Positions 38,020 to 47,857 are shown, numbered from the stretch's first letter. The stretch is 64,000 bases of DNA from Alkalicoccus urumqiensis (GCF_002993335.1 NZ_PVNS01000003.1:234567-298566); one strand, 5' to 3'. Numbers and translations: made by a program. The notes: generated by a model not told the origin, from the letters alone.

Positions 38020-39633
38020 GTGGAAAAGTACCAGCGGATGGTTTTTGATCGTATCGAAAAAGCGGTGGCACTATGGAAGGACAAAGGAGATGTTCCGGAA
38101 GTGGAGCTGTACCGCTTTTTTCATAACTTAAAAGGAACAGCCGGAACGGTCGGCATGCAGAAAATCCATGACCTGGCTGAAGTACAGATGAGAGAGCTCC
38201 GGGAGCAGAGCGGCAGAGTTTGTACGCCGTCAGAGTGGCAGCGTCTTCTCGCGCCGCTTCTGCCTTACGTACAGGAGAGTACGGTACTCATGGAAGCAGT
38301 AGAGGAGGCGGCGGTCCAGGAAGCCGATCAGAAAGATACCCCGCTCCTGCTCGTCATTGATGACGATGTCGAGTTTGTCACCTATATGAAGGATATGCTT
38401 GAGGAGAACGGCTATCAGGCACTGATTGCCATGACCGGCGAAAAAGGCGTCGAGCTGTATTATGAATTTACGCCGCGTCTCATCATTCTCGACTATTACC
38501 TGCCGGACGGGGACGGTGTGCACCTGCTCAGCCAGATGATTGAAAAGGCAAAGCAGGAGTTTACGCCGGTCGTCATGCTGAGTGCTTATGCGGAAACGAT
38601 GGAGCGGATCCGTGCCTACGAATTGGGTGCGATGGATTTCATCAGCAAGCCGGTGAACCGGGAGCTGTTTTTCCCGTTTTTGAAAAACCGTCTTGCGATG
38701 CAGGAGCGGGTGTGGAATTCCTCACTTGAAGATGAGCTGACGGGCGTCAAAAACCGCAAATACATCACTCAGGAACTTGCATCGCTGAATGGAAGCGTGG
38801 AGCGTGGTGAAATAGAATGTTACAGTCTCGTCCTCTGTGATCTGGACTATTTCAAAAAAGTGAACGATACGTACGGGCACGTTGCGGGAGATAAAGCGCT
38901 CCGCTACTTTGCCCAGACAGCAGAGAGCGTCTGCCGGCCGGGGGATACGGTCAGCCGCTACGGCGGGGAAGAGTTTGTTCTCCTGCTTCCCGGGGCCGAT
39001 GAGGAAGCTGCAGCGGACGTGACAGAACGGCTTCGCGAGACGCTTTCGGCAGCGCACGTCCCGGGAGTGGAGGAACTGCACCTTCGTTTTTCCGCCGGAA
39101 TCCGGGAAACGCGTACAGAAAAGCACGACCGGGAGCTTTTGGAGGAAGCGGACCAGGCACTCTATGCGGCCAAGCGTGCCGGAAGAAACCAGACGGTCCT
39201 GTACCGGCCTGACATGGAGAAAGTCCGGGAGCTCAGCACGGTGCATGTTATCGTGATCGACGACGATCCAATCGTCCGCGAGATGCTCCGGCAGTACTGG
39301 ATGCGCCGCAGTACGATCGGACAGCGCCCGCTTGCGTTTCATGCCTTTGAAGACGGGGCAGCATTTCTTGAGGCGGACTGGTTTCAAGAAGAGGATTACT
39401 ACTTTTTGCTCGTCGACGGGATGATGCCAAAAGTGGATGGCATTGAAGTGCTGAGGGAGGTACGGAAAGGCTATCCGAAAGACCGGATTCTTGTGTCGAT
39501 GCTGACAGCACGGAGCGGCGAGCAGGAAGTTGCCCGCGCGCTTCAGACCGGAGCCGATGATTACATGCTGAAACCGTTCCGCGTCCGAGAAGTGGCGGCG
39601 CGGATGGAGCGGCTGATAGAAAGGGTGTTTTAA
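38020..39633 (+). CDS. Diguanylate cyclase with HPt-REC-GGDEF-REC architecture
   Basis: 537 residues from the GTG at 38020, with TTAGGAGG upstream. Order: HPt domain (about 1-95, phospho-His H35 in HNLKGTAG), REC 1 (about 108-225, IDDD and phospho-Asp D158), GGDEF (about 235-395, active GGEEF at 315-319, with inhibitory site RPGD at 306-309 five residues upstream), REC 2 (about 408-535, D466). It should make cyclic di-GMP under control of a phosphorelay, with product inhibition. It heads a five-gene operon ending in a hybrid kinase that can feed phosphate to its HPt and REC domains (inference). Confidence 0.93.
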   Translation: MEKYQRMVFDRIEKAVALWKDKGDVPEVELYRFFHNLKGTAGTVGMQKIHDLAEVQMRELREQSGRVCTPSEWQRLLAPLLPYVQESTVLMEAVEEAAVQEADQKDTPLLLVIDDDVEFVTYMKDMLEENGYQALIAMTGEKGVELYYEFTPRLIILDYYLPDGDGVHLLSQMIEKAKQEFTPVVMLSAYAETMERIRAYELGAMDFISKPVNRELFFPFLKNRLAMQERVWNSSLEDELTGVKNRKYITQELASLNGSVERGEIECYSLVLCDLDYFKKVNDTYGHVAGDKALRYFAQTAESVCRPGDTVSRYGGEEFVLLLPGADEEAAADVTERLRETLSAAHVPGVEELHLRFSAGIRETRTEKHDRELLEEADQALYAAKRAGRNQTVLYRPDMEKVRELSTVHVIVIDDDPIVREMLRQYWMRRSTIGQRPLAFHAFEDGAAFLEADWFQEEDYYFLLVDGMMPKVDGIEVLREVRKGYPKDRILVSMLTARSGEQEVARALQTGADDYMLKPFRVREVAARMERLIERVF

Positions 39634-39636
39634 CCT

Positions 39637-40668
39637 ATGGTATGGGCCTGGTGGCTGTTGGGAATCCTTGTCGTGCTGCAGGCGGTCATGCTCTGTTATC
39701 TCATCCTGTCGAAGTCCCGTCAGATCCGCTATGAGAAACGGAAAGAAGAATCGTTCCAGAAGCTGCTGCCTGCCGTTCTTACGTTCTCGGAAAGCGAGGG
39801 AGATGCGCCGGAACTGCCGAAGGAAAAGAAGCTCCGCCGGGAGATTGTCGAAGAGCTGCTCGACCGCATTACGGCGGTGACGCTGGAGTCAGAGGCGAGA
39901 AACCGCCTTCTCGGCTATGCAGGAACAGAGCTCGCTCCTGCCTATGAACAGATCTTGAATAAAGGAACGTGGGCAGAGCGGATGAACGCGCTGTACTACA
40001 TTGAAGATTTTCGTCTGGAGCAGGCGGCAGACATGGCGGCGGTGCACATAAAAGAACATGAGCCAAAAGAAGAGGAATACCGGCAGACAGCCCGGGTGCT
40101 GGCGGTACTTGACCATCCGGAAGCGGCGCGCCTGCTCGTGGAAGACACACCTTCATCGGAGCGGTTCATTAAAGAGATGCTCCGCAGGCTTCCTGCCGAA
40201 CGGCTGCTGGAACTTGTAGAGCAGCTGGATGAAACTCCGGAGCACGACCGTCTCCGCCAGGCGCTTTACGTCTATGCCGGGGAGCAGGGAATCCTCTCGC
40301 TGCTGCCGTATGTGGAAGCGGCATTGATTAGAGAAAACAAGGAAACCCGTCTCCGTGCCATGCGCGCGCTCTGCTATTTTGGGCATATGCAGGACCCGGA
40401 CCGCGCGGCGTCGTTTTTTCAGTCGGTGCACTGGGAGGAGCGGATGTATGCGTGTAAGCTGACGCGTGCGCTGTCGAGGGAGTCGTGGCGTCAGGAAGTG
40501 ATGGAACGGCTCGGTGATGAGAGCTGGTGGGTCCGTTCCGCTGCTGCCGAAGCGCTCCGGTCATTCTCCGACGGGGAAATTCTGCTGGAGTTTGCCAGGA
40601 GCAGCCATCCCGACCGCTACGGCCGGGATATGGCGGATGCGTGGCTGTCGATGGAAGTGGAGGTGTAA
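39637..40668 (+). CDS. Membrane-anchored HEAT-repeat protein
   Basis: 343 residues, starting 3 nt after the cyclase stop. One N-terminal membrane helix (about 3-24), a charged linker, then helical pairs typical of HEAT repeats from about residue 90 to 335 (for example RLRAMRALCYFGH, WWVRSAAAEALRSF). HEAT solenoids bind proteins, so it is likely a scaffold in the inner membrane linking the cyclase or glycosyltransferase. That job is inferred from the operon. Confidence 0.82.
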   Translation: MVWAWWLLGILVVLQAVMLCYLILSKSRQIRYEKRKEESFQKLLPAVLTFSESEGDAPELPKEKKLRREIVEELLDRITAVTLESEARNRLLGYAGTELAPAYEQILNKGTWAERMNALYYIEDFRLEQAADMAAVHIKEHEPKEEEYRQTARVLAVLDHPEAARLLVEDTPSSERFIKEMLRRLPAERLLELVEQLDETPEHDRLRQALYVYAGEQGILSLLPYVEAALIRENKETRLRAMRALCYFGHMQDPDRAASFFQSVHWEERMYACKLTRALSRESWRQEVMERLGDESWWVRSAAAEALRSFSDGEILLEFARSSHPDRYGRDMADAWLSMEVEV

Positions 40669-40671
40669 CGA

Positions 40672-42096
40672 ATGGACTGGATTTCTCTTATACTGACGAT
40701 CACGGCTTTCATCGTCATCGCCTACATGGTGATTGTCGGCGGCGTCTACGTGGTGCTGTTTCTTATCTCGGTGCCGAAAATTTACCGGGAGCGCCGTCTG
40801 GACCGCTCCGAGCCGATTGAAGAATTGAAAACGAGCGGGGATACGTATCCGGTGTCGGTACTCGTCCCTGCCTACAATGAAGAGCTCGGCGTCGTTTCTA
40901 CTGTGCGTTCGCTCCTCGCTCTGGAATATCCTGAATATGAAGTTATTGTCATTAACGACGGCTCAAAAGATGAAACGAGCTTGAGGATGATCGAGGCGTT
41001 TTCCATGCGGCGGGTGAATACCGCTGTCCGTCGTCATTTTGACACGGCGGAGCTGAAGGCGGTCTACCGCTCATCGACGTTTCCGAATGTCGTCCTGCTG
41101 GAGAAGGAAAACGGCGGCAAGGCCGATGCCTTAAACGCAGGCATCAACGTGTCGCGGTATCCGTATTTCGCGGCGATTGACGGCGATTCCATTCTGGAGC
41201 GGGATGCGCTGTTGAAAACGATGAAGCCGATTATTGAATCCAACGGGTCGGTCACAGCGGCCGGCGGTACCGTCCGGATCGCCAACGGCTCCACGATCCG
41301 CCAGAGCGTCGTCGAACGGATCGCTCTGCCGCGCCAGCCGATTGCGGTCATGCAGATCATTGAATATTTCCGCGCCTTTCTCATCGGGCGCCTCGGATTG
41401 AGCCGGCTGAATGTCCTTCTCATTATCTCCGGTGCCTTCGGCGTCTTTGAAAAAGAGCGCGTCATTCAGGCCGGGGGCTATGAAACGAAAACGGTCGGGG
41501 AGGACATGGAGCTCGTCGTCCGCCTGCACCGGCTGCTTCAGGAGGAGAAGTCCTCCCAGCGGATCGAATACATTCAGGATCCGGTCTGCTGGACGGAAGC
41601 ACCGTCGGACATGAAATCGCTCCGCTCTCAGCGGAGGCGCTGGCAGCGCGGGCTTGCCGAAACGCTGTGGCGCCACCGGACGATGATGCTGAACCCGAAA
41701 TACAAAGGCGTCGGCATGTTTTCCATGCCGTACTTTCTTCTCGTCGAGCTTTTCAGCGCCGTCGTGGAACTGATCGGCTACGCTGTTTTGATCCTCGGCC
41801 TTGCGTTCGGCTTTTTAAACACACCGGTGACGGTGCTCATGATGGTCGTGACTATTTTCTACGGGTCGCTTCTGTCGGCACTCGCCGTCCTTCTGGAAGA
41901 ATGGACGTATCATAAATATCCGACCGTCCGCAGTGTCGTCATTTTATACCTGTGGGCCCTGACCGAAACATTCTGGTACCGCCCGGTCATGGTATGGTGC
42001 CGTGTCCGCGGTCTCCTGGACGCGTTCAAGAAAAAGCACAGCTGGGGCCACATGCAGCGCCGCGGCATCAGCAGTGACCAATCGAAAGGAGCATAA
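40672..42096 (+). CDS. Membrane family 2 glycosyltransferase (processive, exopolysaccharide type)
   Basis: 474 residues. N-terminal membrane helix (about 10-35), GT2 domain with VLVPAYNEE, INDGSKDET, the DGD metal site (AAIDGDSIL), the TVGEDMEL acceptor loop and QRRRW (Q/RxxRW), then three or more C-terminal helices. This is the layout of PgaC/IcaA or cellulose-synthase-like enzymes that polymerise and export a beta-linked polysaccharide. The sugar cannot be told. Placed between a c-di-GMP cyclase and a hybrid kinase, it is the likely output of the operon. Confidence 0.9.
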   Translation: MDWISLILTITAFIVIAYMVIVGGVYVVLFLISVPKIYRERRLDRSEPIEELKTSGDTYPVSVLVPAYNEELGVVSTVRSLLALEYPEYEVIVINDGSKDETSLRMIEAFSMRRVNTAVRRHFDTAELKAVYRSSTFPNVVLLEKENGGKADALNAGINVSRYPYFAAIDGDSILERDALLKTMKPIIESNGSVTAAGGTVRIANGSTIRQSVVERIALPRQPIAVMQIIEYFRAFLIGRLGLSRLNVLLIISGAFGVFEKERVIQAGGYETKTVGEDMELVVRLHRLLQEEKSSQRIEYIQDPVCWTEAPSDMKSLRSQRRRWQRGLAETLWRHRTMMLNPKYKGVGMFSMPYFLLVELFSAVVELIGYAVLILGLAFGFLNTPVTVLMMVVTIFYGSLLSALAVLLEEWTYHKYPTVRSVVILYLWALTETFWYRPVMVWCRVRGLLDAFKKKHSWGHMQRRGISSDQSKGA

Positions 42097-42098
42097 CG

Positions 42099-42458
42099 AT
42101 GACGAAAACGATTCTCGTCGCAGATGACGATGACATTTTACGCATGCTCATCTGTGACACACTGGAAGACCTCGGCCACGACATAGAAGAAGCGGTCGAC
42201 GGAGGAGAAGCTTACGAGAAACTGGCCGCCGGCGGCTACGACGCCGCTGTCGTCGATTACATGATGCCGAAGAAAACAGGTCTCGAGGTCATCGAGGCCC
42301 TCTCCGGAGACATCAAGGAGAAAACGACGATCATTATGCTGACAGCAAAAGCACAGGAGCAGGACCGGCAGGCGGCGCTGGATGCCGGCGCCCGCTATTT
42401 TATTGCCAAGCCGTTCAGTCCCGTGGAACTCGAAGCGTTAGTGAGTGATATTCTGTGA
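42099..42458 (+). CDS. Stand-alone response regulator receiver protein
   Basis: 119 residues, a single REC domain: acidic pocket ADDDD, phospho-Asp in VVDYMMPKK (about D53), Thr in MLTAKA and Lys in AKPFSP. No output domain, so it acts as a phosphorelay shuttle or a protein-binding switch. It overlaps the next gene by 4 nt. Confidence 0.93.
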   Translation: MTKTILVADDDDILRMLICDTLEDLGHDIEEAVDGGEAYEKLAAGGYDAAVVDYMMPKKTGLEVIEALSGDIKEKTTIIMLTAKAQEQDRQAALDAGARYFIAKPFSPVELEALVSDIL

Positions 42459-45298
42459 GCCGGTGGAGAAAATGGACCGGCACGTCAAGTCTTCGCACGA
42501 ACTACTTAGTAAAAGCAGCTGCTTTTGTTGCGGCCGTCCTGATCATAGCTGCTGTGGTCACTATGTATATCGTTCAGGACCAGCAGACGCAGGCGGAATC
42601 GCAGCGTGAGCTCGTCGGAAAAATGGAAGCAACAGAAGACGTCCGCGATAATTTGAACCGGCTGTTTTATCACGTACGCTCGTATTATTCGTTTCAGAAT
42701 GAAACAGATTTAATCCGGGTGAACGGGGCGCTGGAGGAACTGCAGCAGTCCATCGGCCGCTATGACCGCGAGGAGCTGAATGACCGGGAAGCTGCGTTTG
42801 CTTCTAATCTGGAAAGCTTTCTGCGCGTCTATGAAGAGGAACTGCTGCCGCAGGCCGTCGCGTATGTCGATGACAATGACTACGCGGCACTCCGCACCTA
42901 TACAGCAGACACGAACTCGCAGATCGACCAGTTTTTCAGCGAGTCCGAAGCGCTCCGGGAGGACGTGTTCGGACAGCTTCAGGAAGCGTACAGCAGTGCC
43001 ATCACGGAAAGCAACCGGAATATTTTTATCGCGATGGCACTCGGAGCCGTCATTTTCTTTGCGATGATCATTCTGTCCCAGCGCATGATGAAAAGGATCG
43101 TCATGCCGCTGGAGGAGCTGACAACGGCATCGGATGAACTGGCAGCAGGCCGCTTCGTCCACGTGCCGGAAACCGAACGTGCTGATGAGATTGGAAGTCT
43201 CAGCCGCTCTTTCGCCAATATGGCACGGCAGATGCAGGAAAACGAAGATGAACTGACGGCTCAGAATGAGGAGCTTACCGCCCAGCAGGAAATGCTGGAA
43301 GAGGCACTCGATCAGACCGAATACGAAAAGCAGAAAATTGACCGGTACAGCCAGCTGAATCAGACGATGTCGACGAAGCTGGATAAGCAGGAATTTCTCA
43401 ATTCGATCTTCGTCTACGTCAATGAATTGTACCCATGCAGCCGCAGCATGCTGCTTCTTCTGGAGGAGGATGCCTACCGCGCCATGGGGATGAGCGTGGA
43501 GAGTATCGGCCGCTGGATCAACGCTGACAAAACCGAATGGCTCGAGCGGCTGCAGAATGAACCGCATATTCTGATCCGCCGGAATGCATCGGAAGCAGAA
43601 GCCGGCATTGCGGAAGGCGAAGCGGAAGCGGTTGATTATTATGCGGCTGTACGAGGCGGTGAGGGGGATATTCTCGGCATTTATGCGGCTACAAGGTACG
43701 GCCGGCCGTATGGTGAGGAGGAAATGGAAGAGATCGAGTCCCTTCTCAGCCACGTCGGTCTCGGGCTGGAACGGTCGCTTGCCCATGAGGAAATTACCCG
43801 CTCCCGGAAACTGAGTCAGGATATTTTGGATAACGTCAACGAAGCGATTCAGTTTGTCGACCGCGACGGCACGGTGCTGCAGGTGAACCAGGCGATGAAA
43901 AAGCTGCTCGGCGCCCGCGCATCTGCTCCGGTGGACGGCTGGAACCTGCGCCGCTGGAAAAAGCCGCTTTTATCCAGATCCGAAGATACCGAAGAGCTGG
44001 AGGCATTTTTCAACTGGTTCTGTGAAGGAAGCTATGAAGGAACGATGGCGCACCAGTTCGTCCAGGTTCAGGATCAGGAACGGCGTGTCTTTGTCGTCTA
44101 CGGGACGACGGTATACGACGATTCGGAAGCGCTCGGAACCGTATTTGTTTACCGCGATATGACGCGGGAGTACGAACTGGATCAGATGAAATCGGAGCTT
44201 GTCAGCACCGTGAGCCACGAGCTTCGGACGCCGCTTTCCAGTGTGCTCGGATTCACTGAGCTTTTGTTAAACCGGGAGCTGAAACCCGAGCGGCAGAAAC
44301 GGTATTTAACGACGATTCATAAAGAAGCGAAGCGTCTGACCAACCTGATCAATGACTTTCTTGATCTGCAGCGGATGGAGTCCGGCAGTCAGCCGTATAC
44401 GATGGAAGATGTGCGGATGGAGGAGCTCGTCATGGATGTGCTCGGCCAGTTCCGTCATGAAGAAAACCACCGCCTTTCGTTTGCGGACACCTCCGTATCG
44501 ACGCTTGTCGAAGCAGATAAAGAGCGGCTGCAGCAGGTGCTGACGAACCTTATCAGCAACGCCATCAAGTTTTCTCCGGGCGGCGGGGACGTTGTCGTGC
44601 AGATGGAAAACAGCACCGGCGCGCTCCACGTCTCCGTGAAAGATGAAGGTCTCGGCATACCGGAACACGCAAAAGCGTCGCTGTTTCAGAAGTTTCAGCG
44701 TGTGGACGAAGACGACCGTCAGAATATCGGCGGTACCGGGCTCGGTCTTGCCATCTGCCGGGAAATTATCGAACGGCACGGCGGCAGAATCTGGGTGGAA
44801 TCGGAACCGGGAGAAGGATCTGTCTTTACGTTCCGTCTGCCGCTGAAACATCCGGCAGGCCAGGGGGCGCCGGTTTCCGCTCCGGCAGGCTATCCGGACG
44901 GCGCAGCCGTCATGATCGTGGAGGACGATGCGAGCCTCGCCCTGCTTTTATCTGAAGAGCTGAAGTCTCAGGGATTCCAGGTTATTCACCACCTGCGCCC
45001 GGACCACGCATACCAGGAGATACTGGAATCGCCGCCGGCTGCGGTCGTCGTCGATTTAATGCTCGGGGAGAAAATGGACGGATGGGATCTCGTCGACCGC
45101 CTCAAGCAGCACGAAGAGACGAAGCGCATCCCGATCATCATTTCCTCCGCGCTCGACCGCTCGGATGAAAAAATGGCCCAGTACGGGCTGGATCAATATT
45201 TAACGAAGCCGTATCCGCCTCAGGATTTAAGTGCAGCGCTCAAGGCCTATCTGGCAAAAGCACATGCCGACGGCGGCATCGTCTACCCTGAATCATAG
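42455..45298 (+). CDS. Hybrid sensor histidine kinase (HAMP-GAF-PAS-HisKA-HATPase-REC)
   Basis: 947 residues; GTG start overlapping the previous stop. Membrane helix about 18-40, an extracytoplasmic helical sensor of about 145 residues, a second helix about 188-208, HAMP, coiled coil, GAF-like region (about 300-440), PAS (about 455-560), HisKA with VSHELRTPL (His near 587), HATPase with N, G1 and G2 boxes (NAIKFSPGGG, DEGLGIPEHA, GGTGLGLAI) and a C-terminal REC (VEDDAS, VVVDLMLG with Asp near 866). It senses an unknown outside cue and likely phosphorylates the REC and HPt domains encoded upstream. Confidence 0.93.
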   Translation: MSRWRKWTGTSSLRTNYLVKAAAFVAAVLIIAAVVTMYIVQDQQTQAESQRELVGKMEATEDVRDNLNRLFYHVRSYYSFQNETDLIRVNGALEELQQSIGRYDREELNDREAAFASNLESFLRVYEEELLPQAVAYVDDNDYAALRTYTADTNSQIDQFFSESEALREDVFGQLQEAYSSAITESNRNIFIAMALGAVIFFAMIILSQRMMKRIVMPLEELTTASDELAAGRFVHVPETERADEIGSLSRSFANMARQMQENEDELTAQNEELTAQQEMLEEALDQTEYEKQKIDRYSQLNQTMSTKLDKQEFLNSIFVYVNELYPCSRSMLLLLEEDAYRAMGMSVESIGRWINADKTEWLERLQNEPHILIRRNASEAEAGIAEGEAEAVDYYAAVRGGEGDILGIYAATRYGRPYGEEEMEEIESLLSHVGLGLERSLAHEEITRSRKLSQDILDNVNEAIQFVDRDGTVLQVNQAMKKLLGARASAPVDGWNLRRWKKPLLSRSEDTEELEAFFNWFCEGSYEGTMAHQFVQVQDQERRVFVVYGTTVYDDSEALGTVFVYRDMTREYELDQMKSELVSTVSHELRTPLSSVLGFTELLLNRELKPERQKRYLTTIHKEAKRLTNLINDFLDLQRMESGSQPYTMEDVRMEELVMDVLGQFRHEENHRLSFADTSVSTLVEADKERLQQVLTNLISNAIKFSPGGGDVVVQMENSTGALHVSVKDEGLGIPEHAKASLFQKFQRVDEDDRQNIGGTGLGLAICREIIERHGGRIWVESEPGEGSVFTFRLPLKHPAGQGAPVSAPAGYPDGAAVMIVEDDASLALLLSEELKSQGFQVIHHLRPDHAYQEILESPPAAVVVDLMLGEKMDGWDLVDRLKQHEETKRIPIIISSALDRSDEKMAQYGLDQYLTKPYPPQDLSAALKAYLAKAHADGGIVYPES

Positions 45299-45305
45299 AA
45301 GAGTC

Positions 45306-45338
45306 CAGCGCCGGAGGCCCAGCTTCCGGCGCTGTTTG
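45306..45338 (+). terminator. Probable terminator of the kinase operon
   Basis: AGCGCCGGA...TCCGGCGCT stem followed by the short GTTTGATG; a weak T-run. Array G follows. Confidence 0.55.
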
Positions 45339-45358
45339 ATGAGCTTCCGCCGATGGTT

Positions 45359-45510
45359 CGTGCCACAGACGGCGGCTTTCGTGCCACGAAGCCGAGGTTT
45401 TGTGCCAGAAACGAAGACGATCGTGCCATCTGCAGGAAATCGTGCCAAACGTGGCGTGAGCCGTGCCAAAGTAAAGACGGTTCGTGCCAAAAGAAGAAAC
45501 CATCGTGCCA
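45359..45510 (-). repeat. 21-nt phased motif array G (TGGCACG class, minus orientation)
   Basis: On the + strand CGTGCCA units begin at 45359, 45380, 45401 (TGTGCCA), 45422, 45441, 45462, 45483 and 45504; steps 21,21,21,19,21,21,21. Read on the minus strand it is TGGCACG with the 19-nt unit TGGCACGATTTCCTGCAGA in fourth place, as in array D. GCAGAGGGCCGGACGGCGG precedes it on that strand, similar to the left flank of arrays A and H. It fills the gap before the photolyase gene. Confidence 0.92.
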
Positions 45511-45662
45511 AAACCGAAAAACCGATCCACCGCCGTCCGGCCCTCTGCAGGCTCCGCAGCAGTGGGGTTGTACCACAGTCGCAGCACCTTTTTTGACCGG
45601 CGCTCTCATTCCAGGAGTAGCGCGTTCCCGAAACGGCTATAGAAGCAGGAGGAGGTATGTGT

Positions 45663-47180
45663 ATGGCAACGCTGTGGTTACTTGGACATCAATGCTCCCT
45701 GCGCCAGCCGTGGTTTGAAGAGCTGGATAAAGAAAACGATGAAGTGCTGCTTATTGAAAACTGGAACGAAAAAGACTGGAAAGGGTATCACAAGCAGAAA
45801 CTCGTGCTTGTTTTTTCGATTATGCGTCACTTTAAAAAAGAGCTGGAAGACGCAGGCTACACCGTCGATTACCGGAAAAGTACGGACGTAGCAGAAGAGC
45901 TGGAGGCACACATAAACGAAAAACAGCCGGATACTGTCCTGGTTCATCAGCCGTCGGAAGAAGGCATGTGCCGCTTTATCGATACGTGGAGGAAAAAAAC
46001 GACAGCTTCTGTCCGGATAGCGGAAGAAGGCGGGTTTTTAATGGACCGGAAGGAATGGAAAAACCTGCTTCCTGAAAACGAAAACTGGCAGATGGATAAG
46101 CTGTACCGACGCTTCCGGAAAGACTTCCGCGTGCTGCTGACGAAAAACGGAAAGCCGGTCGGCGGCAAGTGGAGCTATGATGCCGATAACCGGAAAAAGC
46201 CAAAGAAAGGCACCACCTTTCCAGAGCCGGCGTGGGAGTCTCCCGATAACATCACGCGGAGTGTCATCGAGGAAGTGGAGGATGGTTTCTCAAAGCTTTA
46301 CGGAAGCACGGAACATTTCGCCTATCCGGTGACGAAAAAAGGGGCGGAGAAGCTGCTGGATCACTTTATGGAGCACCGGCTGCATACGTTCGGGGACTAC
46401 CAGGATGCGATGCTTCCGGGGGAGCCGTTCGTGTCGCATTCGATGCTGTCGGCGGCCATCAACTTTTCGCTTCTCGATCCGCTGGATGTGATCCGCCGGG
46501 CGGAGGAGGCGTACCAGGACGAAGCGGCGCCGCTCAATGCGGTGGAAGGGTTTATCCGTCAGATTCTCGGCTGGCGGGAGTATATCCGCGGGGTGTACCT
46601 GCGTTCGATGCCGGAGTACGAGCGTGTGAATGAGCTTGGGCACGAGCGGGATCTGCCGGCGTTTTTCTGGACGGCGGAAACGAACATGCACTGCATGCAG
46701 GATACAGTGCAGTCGGTGGTCGACCACGCCTACAGCCACCACATTCAGCGGCTCATGGTGCTCGGAAACTTCGCGACGACCGCAGGGATTGAGCCGAAGC
46801 AGGTGTCGGACTGGTTCAACGAGATGTACATCGATGCCCTCGACTGGGTCGTGCTTCCGAATGTTCTCGGTATGGCGCTGTATGCCGACGGCGGAAAAAT
46901 GTCGACGAAGCCCTACGTGTCGAGCGGAAACTACATTCAGAAAATGAGCCACTACTGCCGGGACTGCGCCTACAGCGTGAACGAGAAATACGGAGAAAAC
47001 GCCTGCCCGTTCCATCCGCTCTACTGGGACTTTCTGGAGCGTCACGAGGAGCGCTTCCGGGATAATCCTCGTATGAAAGTCATCTACAAACACCTCGACA
47101 ACCGCAGCAGCGAGGATGAAAAAAAGCAGCAGGAGACGATCGACCTCGTCTGGAAGCGCATGAAGGAGGGCACCCTTTGA
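45663..47180 (+). CDS. Cryptochrome/photolyase family protein with iron-sulfur cluster (PhrB-like)
   Basis: 505 residues from the ATG at 45663, seven bases after AGGAGG; an ATG two codons earlier is too close to it. The N-terminal antenna domain begins WLLGHQCSLRQ. FAD-domain text such as LGWREYIRGVY and FATTAGIEPKQVSDWFNEMYID is typical. The C-terminal C-x2-C-x12-C in YCRDCAYSVNEKYGENACPF plus an earlier Cys in NMHCMQD give the four ligands of a 4Fe-4S cluster, the mark of the bacterial (6-4) photolyase class. It repairs UV (6-4) photoproducts using light. Confidence 0.93.
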   Translation: MATLWLLGHQCSLRQPWFEELDKENDEVLLIENWNEKDWKGYHKQKLVLVFSIMRHFKKELEDAGYTVDYRKSTDVAEELEAHINEKQPDTVLVHQPSEEGMCRFIDTWRKKTTASVRIAEEGGFLMDRKEWKNLLPENENWQMDKLYRRFRKDFRVLLTKNGKPVGGKWSYDADNRKKPKKGTTFPEPAWESPDNITRSVIEEVEDGFSKLYGSTEHFAYPVTKKGAEKLLDHFMEHRLHTFGDYQDAMLPGEPFVSHSMLSAAINFSLLDPLDVIRRAEEAYQDEAAPLNAVEGFIRQILGWREYIRGVYLRSMPEYERVNELGHERDLPAFFWTAETNMHCMQDTVQSVVDHAYSHHIQRLMVLGNFATTAGIEPKQVSDWFNEMYIDALDWVVLPNVLGMALYADGGKMSTKPYVSSGNYIQKMSHYCRDCAYSVNEKYGENACPFHPLYWDFLERHEERFRDNPRMKVIYKHLDNRSSEDEKKQQETIDLVWKRMKEGTL

Positions 47181-47857
47181 TGCACAGCATCGGCCTCGAC
47201 AGCTGCCCCGGCGGCTGGATGAGTGCTTCTGCGGAAAACGGGCAGCTCCGGAGCGTGACACGGGTCACGGAACTTCCGGACAGCAAAGCGGAGTGGATCT
47301 GGATCGATATTCCGATCGGACTACCTGCCAGGCACCGGTATCCAAGAGTCGTGGAGAAAGAAGCGAGAGGACTGCTCGGCCCGCGGAAAAGCAGCGTGTT
47401 TTCCGTACCGTGTGTGGAGGTGCTGGCATGTGATTCGTATGAAGAAGCGAACCGCCTGCACCGGGAGTGGACCGGGCACGGCATCGCCCGGCAGTCGTGG
47501 AATATTCTGCCGAAAATCAGCGAAGCGGCCCAGTGGGCGGAGAAAACCGGTGCCGTCGAGTCGCATCCCGAGCTCGTGTTTGCCGGAATGAACGGCGCGC
47601 CGATGGTCCATTCGAAAAAAACGATGGAAGGAAAAGCAGAGCGGCTCGCGGTTCTGAAGATGTACGATCCAGAGGCGGGGGCTGTTCTGGCTGCGGCGCG
47701 CAGTCAGTATTTGAAGAAAGAAGCAGCTGATGACGACCTGCTTGATGCCGCTGCCCTGGCCATCGCCGCATCGCATCCGCGTCTGCATCCGGAGCGGATT
47801 GGGAATCCGGCGGAAGGCGTTATGTGGTACAGCGTGCCGACAGACGGCGCGCTTTGA
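47180..47857 (+). CDS. DUF429 family protein
   Basis: 225 residues from the ATG at 47180, which overlaps the photolyase stop. The start GLDSCPGGW, then WIDIPIGLP, and the acidic DDDLLDAAALAIAA near the end are the DUF429 pattern, an RNase H-like fold of unknown biochemical role. Translational coupling to a photolyase suggests a link to DNA damage; that is inference. A terminator follows. Confidence 0.87.
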   Translation: MHSIGLDSCPGGWMSASAENGQLRSVTRVTELPDSKAEWIWIDIPIGLPARHRYPRVVEKEARGLLGPRKSSVFSVPCVEVLACDSYEEANRLHREWTGHGIARQSWNILPKISEAAQWAEKTGAVESHPELVFAGMNGAPMVHSKKTMEGKAERLAVLKMYDPEAGAVLAAARSQYLKKEAADDDLLDAAALAIAASHPRLHPERIGNPAEGVMWYSVPTDGAL

